From an uncultured Treponema sp. (GTDB lineage: Bacteria > Spirochaetota > Spirochaetia > Treponematales > Treponemataceae), in contig CAKZZK010000283.1 in NCBI GenBank assembly GCA_937885235.1, positions 1 to 16,091 of the forward strand: a DNA stretch of 16,091 bases, in the 5' to 3' direction. The position numbers and the translations under genes are program-made. The notes below the pieces were generated by a model. That model saw nothing but the letters and a program-made list of their open reading frames with translations. It had not been told where the DNA came from and did not search any database. This document shows positions 1 through 7,921 of the stretch, piece after piece. Numbering within the stretch: position 1 is the stretch's first letter; every line of letters begins with the position of its first letter.

Positions 1-132
1 AAAGGCTTCTAGGTTTCCTAGTAAAGGCTTCTAGGTTTCCTAATAAAGGCTTCTACGTTTTCTAATAAAGGCTTCTACGTTTTCTAATAAAGGCTATTAC
101 GTTTCGTAATAAAGGCTATTTCAGTACGAAAT
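1..132. repeat. 22-bp tandem repeat, six units, each with a small inverted repeat
   Basis: Six consecutive 22-base units start at 1, 23, 45, 67, 89 and 111. Every unit opens with AAAGGCT, followed by a left arm, a 3-base spacer (TTT in five units) and a right arm. The arms are complementary in unit 1 (CTAGG/CCTAG), unit 5 (ATTACG/CGTAAT) and unit 6 (ATTTC/GAAAT). Unit 2 has one mismatch and units 3-4 pair poorly. The arm sequence therefore changes while pairing is kept in several units, which suggests selection on a hairpin, although drift of a simple tandem repeat is possible. The array touches the left edge, so its true length is unknown and the repeat may have broken the assembly. An imperfect inverted copy of the unit junction (TAGCCTTTTATT) occurs at 188-199, next to the promoter of the first gene. 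Function is unknown. Confidence 0.9.
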
Positions 133-197
133 CAAAGCCAGTCCGGGTTTATTTTACATAATCAAGATACAATGTGCCAAAGCAAGGTAGCCTTTTA

Positions 198-226
198 TTG
201 AATAAGATGCCATACCGTGCTAGACT
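198..226 (+). promoter_or_regulatory. candidate sigma-70 promoter for the DUF1703 gene/operon
   Basis: TTGAAT at 198-203 and TAGACT at 221-226 are separated by 17 bases, each matching four of six consensus positions. The -10 box ends only six bases before the ATG at 233, and no Shine-Dalgarno sequence precedes that ATG, so transcription from this promoter would give a leaderless mRNA. This is motif reading only. Confidence 0.4.
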
Positions 227-232
227 GAAGCT

Positions 233-1828
233 ATGGCGAACACAGGGACTTTGCAGCAAAGCGCTCCGCGCAAGCTGCCGGTTGGCATACAGGATTTTGA
301 GACAATCCGCACCGAAGGCTATAGTTATGCGGACAAGACGGCGCTCATCTACGAACTTGTGCAAAACGGAAAGCTGTATTTTTTGAGCCGTCCGCGCAGG
401 TTTGGCAAGAGCCTGCTCATCTCCACACTGGAAGCATATTTCCTTGGCAAGAAAGAACTATTTTCAGGACTTGCCATTGCAGAAAAAGAGACAGAGTGGG
501 CGACATATCCTGTGCTGCATTTTGACTTTAACGGGCAGGACTACACAGTCCCCAACGGTCTAAACGAGATAATTGACGCACATCTGCGCAAATGGGAAAA
601 AATCTACCGCTGTCCCAAGGAGAGCAATTCTCCAGGGATTCGGCTTGCCGACATCATAGAGGCAGCACGGGCGCAGACAGGGCATAAAGTCGTAGTGCTT
701 GTCGATGAATATGACAAAGCACTGCTGGAAACAATGACCTTGGACTCCACACAGACAGAGGCAAACAGTGCCATCTTCAAAGGAATGTTTGGGCAGCTCA
801 AGCGGCTTGACGGTTCGCTGCGCTTCGTACTGTTCTCCGGCGTTACCAAATTCAGCAAAGTAAGCATTTTCAGCGACCTGAACCAGCTGGAAGACATTTC
901 TCTGGATGAAGATTTTAGCACGATTTGCGGCATTACGCAGAAGGAGCTGGAACAAGACTTCGCTCCAGAGACAGATGCTATGGCGACATCTCACGCTATG
1001 ACGCGCGAAGAATGCCTTGCAAGGCTCAAGCGGCTCTATGACGGCTACCATTTCTGTTCAAACGCCCCCGCGGTTTACAATCCGTTCAGCCTGATAAACG
1101 CGCTCAAAAAGCGCACCTTCGGCAGGTACTGGTTCGGCACGGGAATACCGAGCTTCCTTGTAAAGCGGCTAAACGACATAGGCTTCAATCCAAAGCAATT
1201 CTCTGACAACAGCATATCCATATCCAGAGATGAAATCAGCGATTACCGTCCTGACAACCCCAACATAGTGCCGCTCCTGTATCAGTCGGGCTACCTGACC
1301 ATCAAGGACTACGACAGTGAATTTGACAGCTACCTGCTCGGCTACCCGAATGATGAAGTAAAATACGGCTTTACCGCAAGCCTTGCCCCTGTGTATCTAC
1401 GCAGCGAAACACCGCTTGATGTGCGGAGCTTTGGGCGTGATATAAAAAGCGGCAACACAGATTCTCTGAAAGAACGCTTTATCGCGCTGTTCGCCCATCT
1501 GCCGTATGCATCTACCCCTGCAGACAAGGAAAAGCTTTTGGAACGTGATTTTCAGAATGTCATATATCTGACGTTCCTGCTGCTTGGACAATTCGTCCGT
1601 GTGGAACAGCACAGCGCAAAAGGACGGGCAGACTGCATTGTGGAAACGGATAATTTCATATATATCTTTGAATTTAAACGCGACAGCACGGCAGATGAAG
1701 CCCTTTCTCAAATAGACACACTGGGCTATGCAAAACCATTTGCCGCAGACAGCCGCACGCTCATCAAAGTGGGGGCGAGCTTTTCCTCTGCCGAGCGGAA
1801 CCTCACGGAGTGGAAAACACGAATATGA
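233..1828 (+). CDS. DUF1703-type AAA-ATPase-like protein with C-terminal PD-(D/E)XK nuclease domain
   Basis: This is a 531-residue protein of the family with an N-terminal AAA-ATPase-like domain (PF09820) and a C-terminal PDDEXK_9 domain (PF08011). The family is often present in many copies in treponemes, Bacteroidetes and fusobacteria, and its biological role is not settled. Visible motifs are the family P-loop RPRRFGKS at about residues 53-60, a Walker B-like strand VVVLVDEYDK at 153-162, and the typical FSGVTKFSK segment near 202-210. The C-terminal nuclease core shows D467 in GRAD followed by E480 and K482 in FEFKRD, so the catalytic D...ExK set looks intact. The length is normal for the family. 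No ribosome binding site precedes the ATG. Its stop overlaps the ATG of the next gene (ATGA, 1825-1828), so it is at least positionally coupled to the sensory operon. By eye its base composition is less GC-rich than the genes that follow, which would fit a gene acquired later. The family call is firm, but the cellular function is unknown. Confidence 0.9.
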   Translation: MANTGTLQQSAPRKLPVGIQDFETIRTEGYSYADKTALIYELVQNGKLYFLSRPRRFGKSLLISTLEAYFLGKKELFSGLAIAEKETEWATYPVLHFDFNGQDYTVPNGLNEIIDAHLRKWEKIYRCPKESNSPGIRLADIIEAARAQTGHKVVVLVDEYDKALLETMTLDSTQTEANSAIFKGMFGQLKRLDGSLRFVLFSGVTKFSKVSIFSDLNQLEDISLDEDFSTICGITQKELEQDFAPETDAMATSHAMTREECLARLKRLYDGYHFCSNAPAVYNPFSLINALKKRTFGRYWFGTGIPSFLVKRLNDIGFNPKQFSDNSISISRDEISDYRPDNPNIVPLLYQSGYLTIKDYDSEFDSYLLGYPNDEVKYGFTASLAPVYLRSETPLDVRSFGRDIKSGNTDSLKERFIALFAHLPYASTPADKEKLLERDFQNVIYLTFLLLGQFVRVEQHSAKGRADCIVETDNFIYIFEFKRDSTADEALSQIDTLGYAKPFAADSRTLIKVGASFSSAERNLTEWKTRI

Positions 1829-2802
1829 AAGCGCACAAGGCTTTGCCGAAGCTGGTGAACATAATCCTCATTGTCCTCATCATACTCACGGTCTGCGTCT
1901 ACGTGTTCTATCTGGCGCCGCGGCTCGTCGGCAGCAAGGAGGAAGATGCCTTGGACAAGGACAGGACATACCACGTGCTCGTCGTGGGGACGGCGGAAAA
2001 CGAAGTGCTCCTGCGGCAGATTTTCCGCGGCGCGGATGCCGTAGGGGACATCTATGACTGCCTCGTAGAGCTGAACGTGCCGGACTCCCTTGCGCGGAAC
2101 GAAACGCTGCAGGACCTCTTTGACTACGCCTCCTTTACCAATGCCGACGGCGTGATAGCCGTTGTGGGAGAAGCCGATGCCGCCGTGGCAGTGCCGGTGA
2201 ACCTTGACGGAACGCCAATCCCCCTCATCACCTTCTCCCAGTATGTCCCCTCCATGCCGCAGGTCTCGCACATAGGCACGAATTACTCAGAGCTGGGACG
2301 CAAGATTGCCATGGAAAGAAGGCTCACCCTGTCTGACGGCGGTTCCCTCGTCATCATCAATACGGACAAAGAGAACAATCCCAATTACAGCACGCTCATG
2401 GCAAGCCTTGCCGCCACGCTCGCCGTCTGGGACGACCTGCACAGCACCGTGATTGACCTGCAGTCCTCCGCCGACATCAGCAGGACGAACGAGCCCCTCG
2501 CCGCCACGCTTTCCGACGGCACGACATCCCTCATCGTGTGCCTGAGCACTGACGACAGCATCCGCACCGCGCGTCTCGTAAACGATATGGGGCTTGCGGG
2601 CACCGTGGGCATCATAGGCTTTGGCGAGGGAAACGTGGTGGATGCCTACCTCGAAAAAGGAATCATCACCAAGCTGCTTTCTATAGATTCCGAAGGTATG
2701 GGCAAGGCGGCGCTCGCGGAGCTTTTTGAATACATCCGCTACGGCTATGCCAACAACTACCTTACGGCGGACGTGCTCGTGCGGAGCAGGAGCGGGCAAT
2801 GA
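1825..2802 (+). CDS. membrane-anchored periplasmic sugar-binding-like protein (PBP1/LacI fold)
   Basis: This 325-residue protein has a basic N-terminus, one strongly hydrophobic segment at about residues 11-30, and then a domain that reads as a type 1 periplasmic-binding protein (Peripla_BP_4-like). The domain begins near residue 48 with the strand YHVLVVGTA. Later signs are the alternation HIGTNYSELGRKIA, SLVIINTDKEN and VGIIGFGEGNVVDAYLEKG. There is no canonical lipobox (LTVC at residues 21-24 has Val at -1), so I infer an inner-membrane anchor with the sensing domain outside. I chose ATG 1825 because it forms an ATGA overlap with the upstream stop. A GTG at 1810 in the same frame would add five residues and cannot be excluded; GGAG at 1807-1810 lies rather far from 1825. 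The next gene, a sensor kinase, overlaps by four bases. The likely job is to present ligand state to that kinase. Specific ligand unknown. Confidence 0.75.
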   Translation: MKAHKALPKLVNIILIVLIILTVCVYVFYLAPRLVGSKEEDALDKDRTYHVLVVGTAENEVLLRQIFRGADAVGDIYDCLVELNVPDSLARNETLQDLFDYASFTNADGVIAVVGEADAAVAVPVNLDGTPIPLITFSQYVPSMPQVSHIGTNYSELGRKIAMERRLTLSDGGSLVIINTDKENNPNYSTLMASLAATLAVWDDLHSTVIDLQSSADISRTNEPLAATLSDGTTSLIVCLSTDDSIRTARLVNDMGLAGTVGIIGFGEGNVVDAYLEKGIITKLLSIDSEGMGKAALAELFEYIRYGYANNYLTADVLVRSRSGQ

Positions 2803-4301
2803 GGCGCAGAAAACATTTCCGGCATCTGCACATAAGCATCCGCTGGAAAATCATGGCATGCGTGGTGGCGGCATTCCTCATGCTGGGGCTCTTCTTTGCC
2901 ATCATGACCTCGCTGAACCAGCGTTCGCTGGACCGCATCAGCGGTTCTTATGAGACAAACGCGGAGCTGAACAAAATCTCCACCAATCTGGCGGCTTGCG
3001 AAAAGGCGCTGGAAGACTATATGCGCTACCGCAGCTTTGAAGGCATAGACTCGTACTACCACTACCAGTCCCTGAGCGACCTGGCGCTTGCCTCACTCCA
3101 GACCGTGCCATCCAAGGACGAGGTGCACCAGAAGGAATTCATCGTGTTCCAGATGTCCGCGTCCTTCTTTGTCTACAGCAAGGCGGCGGTTTCAGCCCAG
3201 CGGGCAAACAAGACGGACGAGGCCAAGGCAAGCTATGAGCGGAGCCTTGCCTGCTACGCCATGCTTCAAAAGCAGATTGAAAAGCTGAATATGCTGCTGC
3301 TCAGGCGGAATGCGGAGGCCTACCGGACGGGCAAAGACAACTACAAAAGCCTCATGCGCACGGGCATTGCGGCAATCCTCGTGTTTTTCGCGCTCATGCT
3401 CTCGCTTGTGGCTGTCCTGCTCGGCTCGCTCACCAAGCCGCTTTCGGATATTTCCCGCGTTGCCATGCGCGTGGCGGGCATGGACTTTGACGTTCCCCTC
3501 TTTAACAGCCGTGACGAAGGGGAAATCGGCAACATCTGCCGCGCCTTTGACCGCATGATTGTCAGCATCCGCGAGTACATAGACAAAATCTGGGAAAAGG
3601 CGGCACAGGAAAACGAGCTCAAGGAAAAGGAGCTGGAGATGCGGGAGCTCTACGCGGGGGCACAGCTCCGTGCGCTGCAAAACCAGATAAACCCCCACTT
3701 TCTCTTCAACACGCTCAACACCGGCGCCCAGCTTGCCATGATGGAAGGCGCGGACAAGACCTGCTACTTTATGGAGCAGGTGGCGGACTTTTTCCGCTAC
3801 AACATCCAGCAGAAGGGGCAGGCGGCAAGCATTGAGGAAGAGCTTGCGCTTGTCGATAACTTCGTGTACATTATGAAGGTGCGCTTTGGCGACAGGCTGG
3901 AATTCATAAAAAACATACCGCCGGAAGGGCACTACCCCCAGCTTTTGCCGCGCATGACGCTGCAGCCGCTCGTAGAAAACTGCATCAAGTACGGGCTGCA
4001 GGAAGGCAAGGGGCGCGTAGAGCTTTCCATTGAGGGAGACATCTACATAACGACAATCCGGGTCTCCGATAACGGGGTGGGCTTTCCGCCCGCGCTGCGG
4101 GACTCACTGCTTGCGGGGGAAGACAGCGCCGCGCTGCTTGCAGGAGAAAACAGGGCGCCGGGAACGACGGGAGGCACGGGCACCGGACTGAGCAATGTCA
4201 TCTCCCGTCTGCGGCTGTACTTTCACCGCAACGACGTATTCGACATCCTTCCCAACGGGGAAAAGGGCACAATCTTTGTATTGAGGATTCCCAATGTATA
4301 G
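2799..4301 (+). CDS. sensor histidine kinase, YesM/LytS-type (His_kinase PF06580)
   Basis: This is a 500-residue membrane kinase. The order is TM1 at about 17-38, an extracytoplasmic largely helical region of roughly 145 residues, TM2 at about 188-211, a HAMP linker (from TKPLSDISRVAMRVAG), and a coiled-coil stretch at 265-290. The His_kinase domain follows with H300 in NQINPHFLFNTLN, then the ATPase domain with N393 in LVENCIKYGL, DNGVGF at 424-429 and GTGLSN at 461-466. All catalytic boxes are present. The small helical sensor region has no recognisable ligand-binding domain, which fits sensing through a partner binding protein, as in XylFII-LytS systems. AGGAG at 2788-2792 lies six bases before the ATG, which overlaps the previous stop. 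The 3' end overlaps the response regulator by eight bases, so the two are almost certainly co-translated partners. Autophosphorylation at H300 and transfer to D55 of the neighbour is inferred from family knowledge. Confidence 0.93.
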   Translation: MRRRKHFRHLHISIRWKIMACVVAAFLMLGLFFAIMTSLNQRSLDRISGSYETNAELNKISTNLAACEKALEDYMRYRSFEGIDSYYHYQSLSDLALASLQTVPSKDEVHQKEFIVFQMSASFFVYSKAAVSAQRANKTDEAKASYERSLACYAMLQKQIEKLNMLLLRRNAEAYRTGKDNYKSLMRTGIAAILVFFALMLSLVAVLLGSLTKPLSDISRVAMRVAGMDFDVPLFNSRDEGEIGNICRAFDRMIVSIREYIDKIWEKAAQENELKEKELEMRELYAGAQLRALQNQINPHFLFNTLNTGAQLAMMEGADKTCYFMEQVADFFRYNIQQKGQAASIEEELALVDNFVYIMKVRFGDRLEFIKNIPPEGHYPQLLPRMTLQPLVENCIKYGLQEGKGRVELSIEGDIYITTIRVSDNGVGFPPALRDSLLAGEDSAALLAGENRAPGTTGGTGTGLSNVISRLRLYFHRNDVFDILPNGEKGTIFVLRIPNV

Positions 4302-5844
4302 TATTTTGCTGACTGACGATGAGCAGATAATGATAGACTCGCTCACCTTTATTATCGAAAAGAACTTTGCAGGCGAAGCTTCCGTCTACTCCTGCCTTTC
4401 CGGCTCGCAGGCGCTGGAAATAGTGGCGCGGGAGCAGATAGACATCATCTTTATGGACATCAATATGCCGGGGCTGAACGGGCTTGAAACGCTCAAATAC
4501 ATAGTCCAGTCAAAGCCGGACACCGTCATCATCATATTGAGCGCCTTTGACCAGTTCCAGTATGCGCAGGAAGCGGTGAACCTGGGGGCGTACAAGTACC
4601 TCACCAAGCCCGTGAACCGCAACACGGTGACGGAAACCGTGCGCGGCGCCATGGCGCTTGTGGACAAGAAGCGGGGACGCAAGTCCGACGAGGTGGAACT
4701 GCACAAAAAGCTTGACCTCGTGTCCCCCATGGTGGAGAGCGACTTCATCTATTCGGCGGCGTTCAGCGGCGGCAAGGATGTGTCCGAATACTTTTCCTAT
4801 TTCGGCATACACGACAGCGTGTGGTGCTTCTGCTGTCTGGAAATTCCCCGGCTCGATACCAAAAATCAATACGACATCTACGCGAAAATCCGCAGCACGC
4901 TCACCGCAAAATGCCGCTGCATCATCGGCTCCTTTATGCTCAACCGCATCGTGGTATTCCTAAGCTTTTCCCGCCGCAAGGACGAAAAGCAGGTGGAAGC
5001 GGAGATAAACTCCCTCTACAGGCTTTTGTGCATCAACATCAGCTCAGGAATCCGCGCCGGAGTAAGCAATCTGGAAAGCGACATAACGCGCACGAACGCC
5101 TCGTACAGCCGCGCGCTGGAAACGCTGAACTACGTGGACGCGGCGGGAGGCATCTGCTTTGCAGGGAAGGATACACCGCACAGCGACCCGCGCAACGAGG
5201 CAGGCATCCTTGCGGAAAAAATCTTCGGCAGGGTGCGCGCAGGGGATGCGGGGGCACTTTCGCCGCTTGTGGGGGCGTACTGCGCCGCGCTTGAAGCGAA
5301 GTATGGCGGCAATATGGACAAGGTGAAAAACGCGCTCTTTGAGCTGCTGGTAAATGTGCGGAATATCACGAGCGAAATTGACGAATCCTACGAAAACGAG
5401 GCATTCAGCAATGCCTTTGCCGTGCTCAGCAGCGAGCAGGACATGGCGCACATCCGCGACTTTGTGCAGCTCAGGTGCGGGGAGTGCGCAACGGACATCA
5501 TGCAGGTGTCTTCGCGGCAGGACAATCCCATCATAGAAAGAGCGGTGGCTTTCATCAATGAGCACCTTGCGGAAAACATCTCCCTTGAAGATACCGCACA
5601 GGAAGTGAACGTGAGCCCCTTCTACCTGAGCAAGCTCTTCAAGGAAGAGAAGAACGAGAACTACATTTCCTACCTTACGGACCAGCGTATGCAGAAAGCG
5701 CAGACTCTGCTCCGCAATCCGAGGGCAAGCATAAAGGAGGTCAGCGCGGCAGTGGGCTACAACGACCAGAACTATTTCAGCAGGATATTCAGGAATAAAT
5801 TCGGCATGACGCCGACGGAGTTTCGCGATGCGGCAAAGAAGTAA
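4294..5844 (+). CDS. response regulator with AraC-type DNA-binding domain, YesN-like
   Basis: This is a 516-residue transcription factor. The receiver domain fills about residues 1-120, with the acidic pair D8/D9, phospho-acceptor D55 in FMDINMPG, S83 in IILSAF and K105 in TKP, all as expected for a functional receiver. A long middle region of roughly 290 residues has no motif I recognise beyond its similarity in size to YesN-like proteins. The C-terminal hundred residues are a clear AraC double helix-turn-helix, with SLEDTAQEVNVSPFYLSKLF for the first helix pair and IKEVSAAVGYNDQNYFSRIF for the second. GAGGA at 4283-4287 sits six bases before the ATG. It overlaps the kinase upstream by eight bases and the binding lipoprotein downstream by 17. 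Likely targets are sugar uptake or catabolism genes, possibly the nearby pectinesterase, but no operator could be identified. Confidence 0.92.
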   Translation: MYSILLTDDEQIMIDSLTFIIEKNFAGEASVYSCLSGSQALEIVAREQIDIIFMDINMPGLNGLETLKYIVQSKPDTVIIILSAFDQFQYAQEAVNLGAYKYLTKPVNRNTVTETVRGAMALVDKKRGRKSDEVELHKKLDLVSPMVESDFIYSAAFSGGKDVSEYFSYFGIHDSVWCFCCLEIPRLDTKNQYDIYAKIRSTLTAKCRCIIGSFMLNRIVVFLSFSRRKDEKQVEAEINSLYRLLCINISSGIRAGVSNLESDITRTNASYSRALETLNYVDAAGGICFAGKDTPHSDPRNEAGILAEKIFGRVRAGDAGALSPLVGAYCAALEAKYGGNMDKVKNALFELLVNVRNITSEIDESYENEAFSNAFAVLSSEQDMAHIRDFVQLRCGECATDIMQVSSRQDNPIIERAVAFINEHLAENISLEDTAQEVNVSPFYLSKLFKEEKNENYISYLTDQRMQKAQTLLRNPRASIKEVSAAVGYNDQNYFSRIFRNKFGMTPTEFRDAAKK

Positions 5845-6898
5845 AAGACGGTGCGGTCCTGCGGCGGCGTTCATCGCCTCGCTGTGCCTTATGATATGCT
5901 GCGCTTCCTGCGCTCCCCGCGGGCAGGAGGGGGAAGCTTCGGGAAAGAAGGACAGGCATATCACCGCGCCGGGCAAGCTGCGCATCGGCTATTCCATGGA
6001 CACGCTCGTACTGGAGCGCTGGCAGCGAGACCTCGATGTATTCATAAACAAGTCAAAGGAGCTGGGGGCGGAAGTCATCGTGCAGAACGCGGGCAACAGC
6101 GTGGAAGAGCAGAACAAGCAGCTGCTCTACCTGCTAGAGCGGGAGGTGTCCGTAGTGGTGGTGGTGGCAAAAAAGCGCGACTCCCTCACAGAGTCCATCA
6201 AGACGCTGCGCTCCAAAGGCGTGGAAGTCATCTCCTACGACCGCCTCATCAGCGATGCGGACATAAGCCTCTACATCTCGGTGAACACGGAGCATGTCGG
6301 GGAACAGATGGCGCGGCAGTTTCTTTCGCAGGGGGTGGGGAACAACTGGTACCTCATCCTCGGTCCCGATGAGGACTACAATATGGCGCTCCTCCAGCAG
6401 GGCCTGCGCAAGGGCATTCAGGGCAGGAACGTCAGCATCACGGGCATCTTCTACACGGCGGGCTGGAACTACGACCTTTCCTACAACGAAGCTGTCAGGC
6501 TCGTCACAGGCGAAAGCATTCCCGATGCCATCATCTGCGGCAACGATGCGGTGGCGGGGAGCGTCATCAACGCCATAGACGACTACTATCCCGACCGCCA
6601 CATCCCCATCTGCGGGCAGGATGCAGACATCGCCGCCTGCCAGTATGTGGTGAGGGGCAAGCAGGACTTTACGGTCTACAAGCCTATCAATGAACTCGCG
6701 GAAAAGGCGGCGGAATACGCCGTCAAGATTGCAGGCGGTATGCCCATATCAGACATCGTCCCCGCAGAGCAGCGCATCAACAACGGCTTTGCCGACATCC
6801 CCGTCGTCTGGCTGGAACCGCAGATTGTGACAAAGGAAAACATAGACGAAGTGGTCATCAAATCAGGCTTCCATACATCCGGGGAGGTGTACCGCTAG
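5828..6898 (+). CDS. XylF-like sugar-binding lipoprotein
   Basis: This 356-residue protein belongs to the D-xylose/ribose type 1 periplasmic-binding family. A signal peptide with basic residues 1-8 and a hydrophobic core ends at CASC, with Cys28 as the probable lipidation site. The -3 residue is Cys, which departs from the strict lipobox but is tolerable under the relaxed spirochaete rule. The mature part shows LRIGYSMDTLVLERWQRD near the start, the XylF-like loop VEVISYDRLI, and GQDADIAACQYV, which carries the Asp usually contacting sugar. No permease or ATPase gene follows, so a sensing role alongside the upstream kinase is more likely than transport, by analogy with XylFII. GGAG at 5817-5820 is seven bases before the ATG, inside the end of the regulator gene. 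The stop codon directly abuts the stop codon of the opposing pectinesterase gene. Ligand could be xylose, galacturonate or another sugar; the sequence alone does not decide. Confidence 0.85.
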   Translation: MRQRSKRRCGPAAAFIASLCLMICCASCAPRGQEGEASGKKDRHITAPGKLRIGYSMDTLVLERWQRDLDVFINKSKELGAEVIVQNAGNSVEEQNKQLLYLLEREVSVVVVVAKKRDSLTESIKTLRSKGVEVISYDRLISDADISLYISVNTEHVGEQMARQFLSQGVGNNWYLILGPDEDYNMALLQQGLRKGIQGRNVSITGIFYTAGWNYDLSYNEAVRLVTGESIPDAIICGNDAVAGSVINAIDDYYPDRHIPICGQDADIAACQYVVRGKQDFTVYKPINELAEKAAEYAVKIAGGMPISDIVPAEQRINNGFADIPVVWLEPQIVTKENIDEVVIKSGFHTSGEVYR

Positions 6899-7912
6899 TT
6901 ATTCCAAATTCTGTGCAAACGGTGTGTTCCGCAAAATGAGGTAGCGGCTTGCGTAGCTGCTGAAATAGTCCTCGTCAGTGAGCGTGTAGGACTTGATGTT
7001 GCGGCGGGAGGTGTCTGCTTCCTCTACGGAGCCGCCCGCAGTCACCGTGCGCGTGTTGTACTCGCGGATGCCGGTTCTGGCGTTGCCCCGCGGGAAGATG
7101 TTCAGCTCCATATCATCGTCCCAGACAAGCTGCCCGCTGTACACGTCGCTCACCATGCAGTTTATGAGCGCCATGCTGTCCCAGTCCTTGCCGCTCGCCG
7201 CGCTGCCTAACCCGGAAGTGCGGTAGACATACAGCTGCCCCGCCTGCCTCGCCTCTCCCGTAAAGCGGCTACCCAAAAACACAAAGCCCTGCTTGTCAGC
7301 CTTTACGCGGCTGTTCACCGCATAGCCGTCAAAGTCCCCCCGGTTGTCTTCGCGGAGGTGCAGGCGGCAGTTTTCAAAGAGCGCCGTTTCCGGCTCCCCA
7401 TAGACAAAGTCAGTGTCGCCTTCCACATAGCAGTTCAAAAACCAAGCGTTTCCCCGCACATAGAGCGTGTTCTGCCGCCCCGAAAAGCGCATCCGCTCGG
7501 CAAAGAGCGAACCCGACATGCTGTTCCACACAAAGGCTTCCGCGCTGTCCCGCAGGGTGCTGCCCTCCGTGAGGGATTTGTTATGCGTATTGATGATGGA
7601 AAAGTTCCGCATGGTGACGTTCGTTGCATTCGCGCCGATGGCAAAGACAGAGCGCGCCACAAGCCCCCTACGGAACGCCTCGCAGTTGTCCGCCTGTATG
7701 ATGCAGTCCTCCGCCCTCACCCCCGGAGCCGCCTCTATGACAAGCGGATTTGCCAGATTGTAGCGGATGACTTCCCGGTAGGTGCCCGCTTCCAGAGTGA
7801 TATGGATGGGAATGCTTCTGGAGACAGCATCTGTCATCACCATCTCCTGTACCCTCTTGATCGCCGCGGTAATGGCAGCAGGCGATCTGGACTTAACATT
7901 CAGCTCTAGCAT
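6899..7912 (-). CDS. pectinesterase family protein (carbohydrate esterase family 8)
   Basis: The protein is a right-handed beta-helix pectin methylesterase homologue of 337 residues if started at the ATG ending at 7912. An in-frame ATG at 7933 would add seven residues, but it lies upstream of the best promoter and has no ribosome binding site. Family signatures are GTYREV near residue 43, GRQNTLYV at 145-152, and EGDTDFVYG at 164-172, whose Asp168 matches the nucleophile of GxxDFIFG. The Asp of the usual QDTL motif, the acid/base residue in plant and bacterial enzymes, is Asn148 here, and the usual QAV glutamine position reads Glu. An Arg (about 231, in VYRTSG) may replace the LGRPW arginine. 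There is no signal peptide, so a cytoplasmic role on imported methylated oligogalacturonides is the simplest inference. It is convergent with the sugar sensor operon, a plausible regulator. Esterase activity is not assured given the Asn. Confidence 0.82.
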   Translation of the reverse strand: MLELNVKSRSPAAITAAIKRVQEMVMTDAVSRSIPIHITLEAGTYREVIRYNLANPLVIEAAPGVRAEDCIIQADNCEAFRRGLVARSVFAIGANATNVTMRNFSIINTHNKSLTEGSTLRDSAEAFVWNSMSGSLFAERMRFSGRQNTLYVRGNAWFLNCYVEGDTDFVYGEPETALFENCRLHLREDNRGDFDGYAVNSRVKADKQGFVFLGSRFTGEARQAGQLYVYRTSGLGSAASGKDWDSMALINCMVSDVYSGQLVWDDDMELNIFPRGNARTGIREYNTRTVTAGGSVEEADTSRRNIKSYTLTDEDYFSSYASRYLILRNTPFAQNLE

Positions 7913-7921
7913 AACACAGCC

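Noticed and set aside
1..132. CRISPR array
   Set aside because: The period is only 22 bases and there are no unique spacers; the variable part of each unit consists of hairpin arms. No cas gene is present.
5044..5985. 313-codon open frame on the minus strand
   Set aside because: It is antisense to the AraC-type regulator and the start of the lipoprotein gene; no motif or plausible start was found.
1825..6898. Sugar ABC transporter operon
   Set aside because: Two binding-protein-like genes occur, but no permease or ATP-binding subunit lies between or after them; the kinase and regulator point to sensing.
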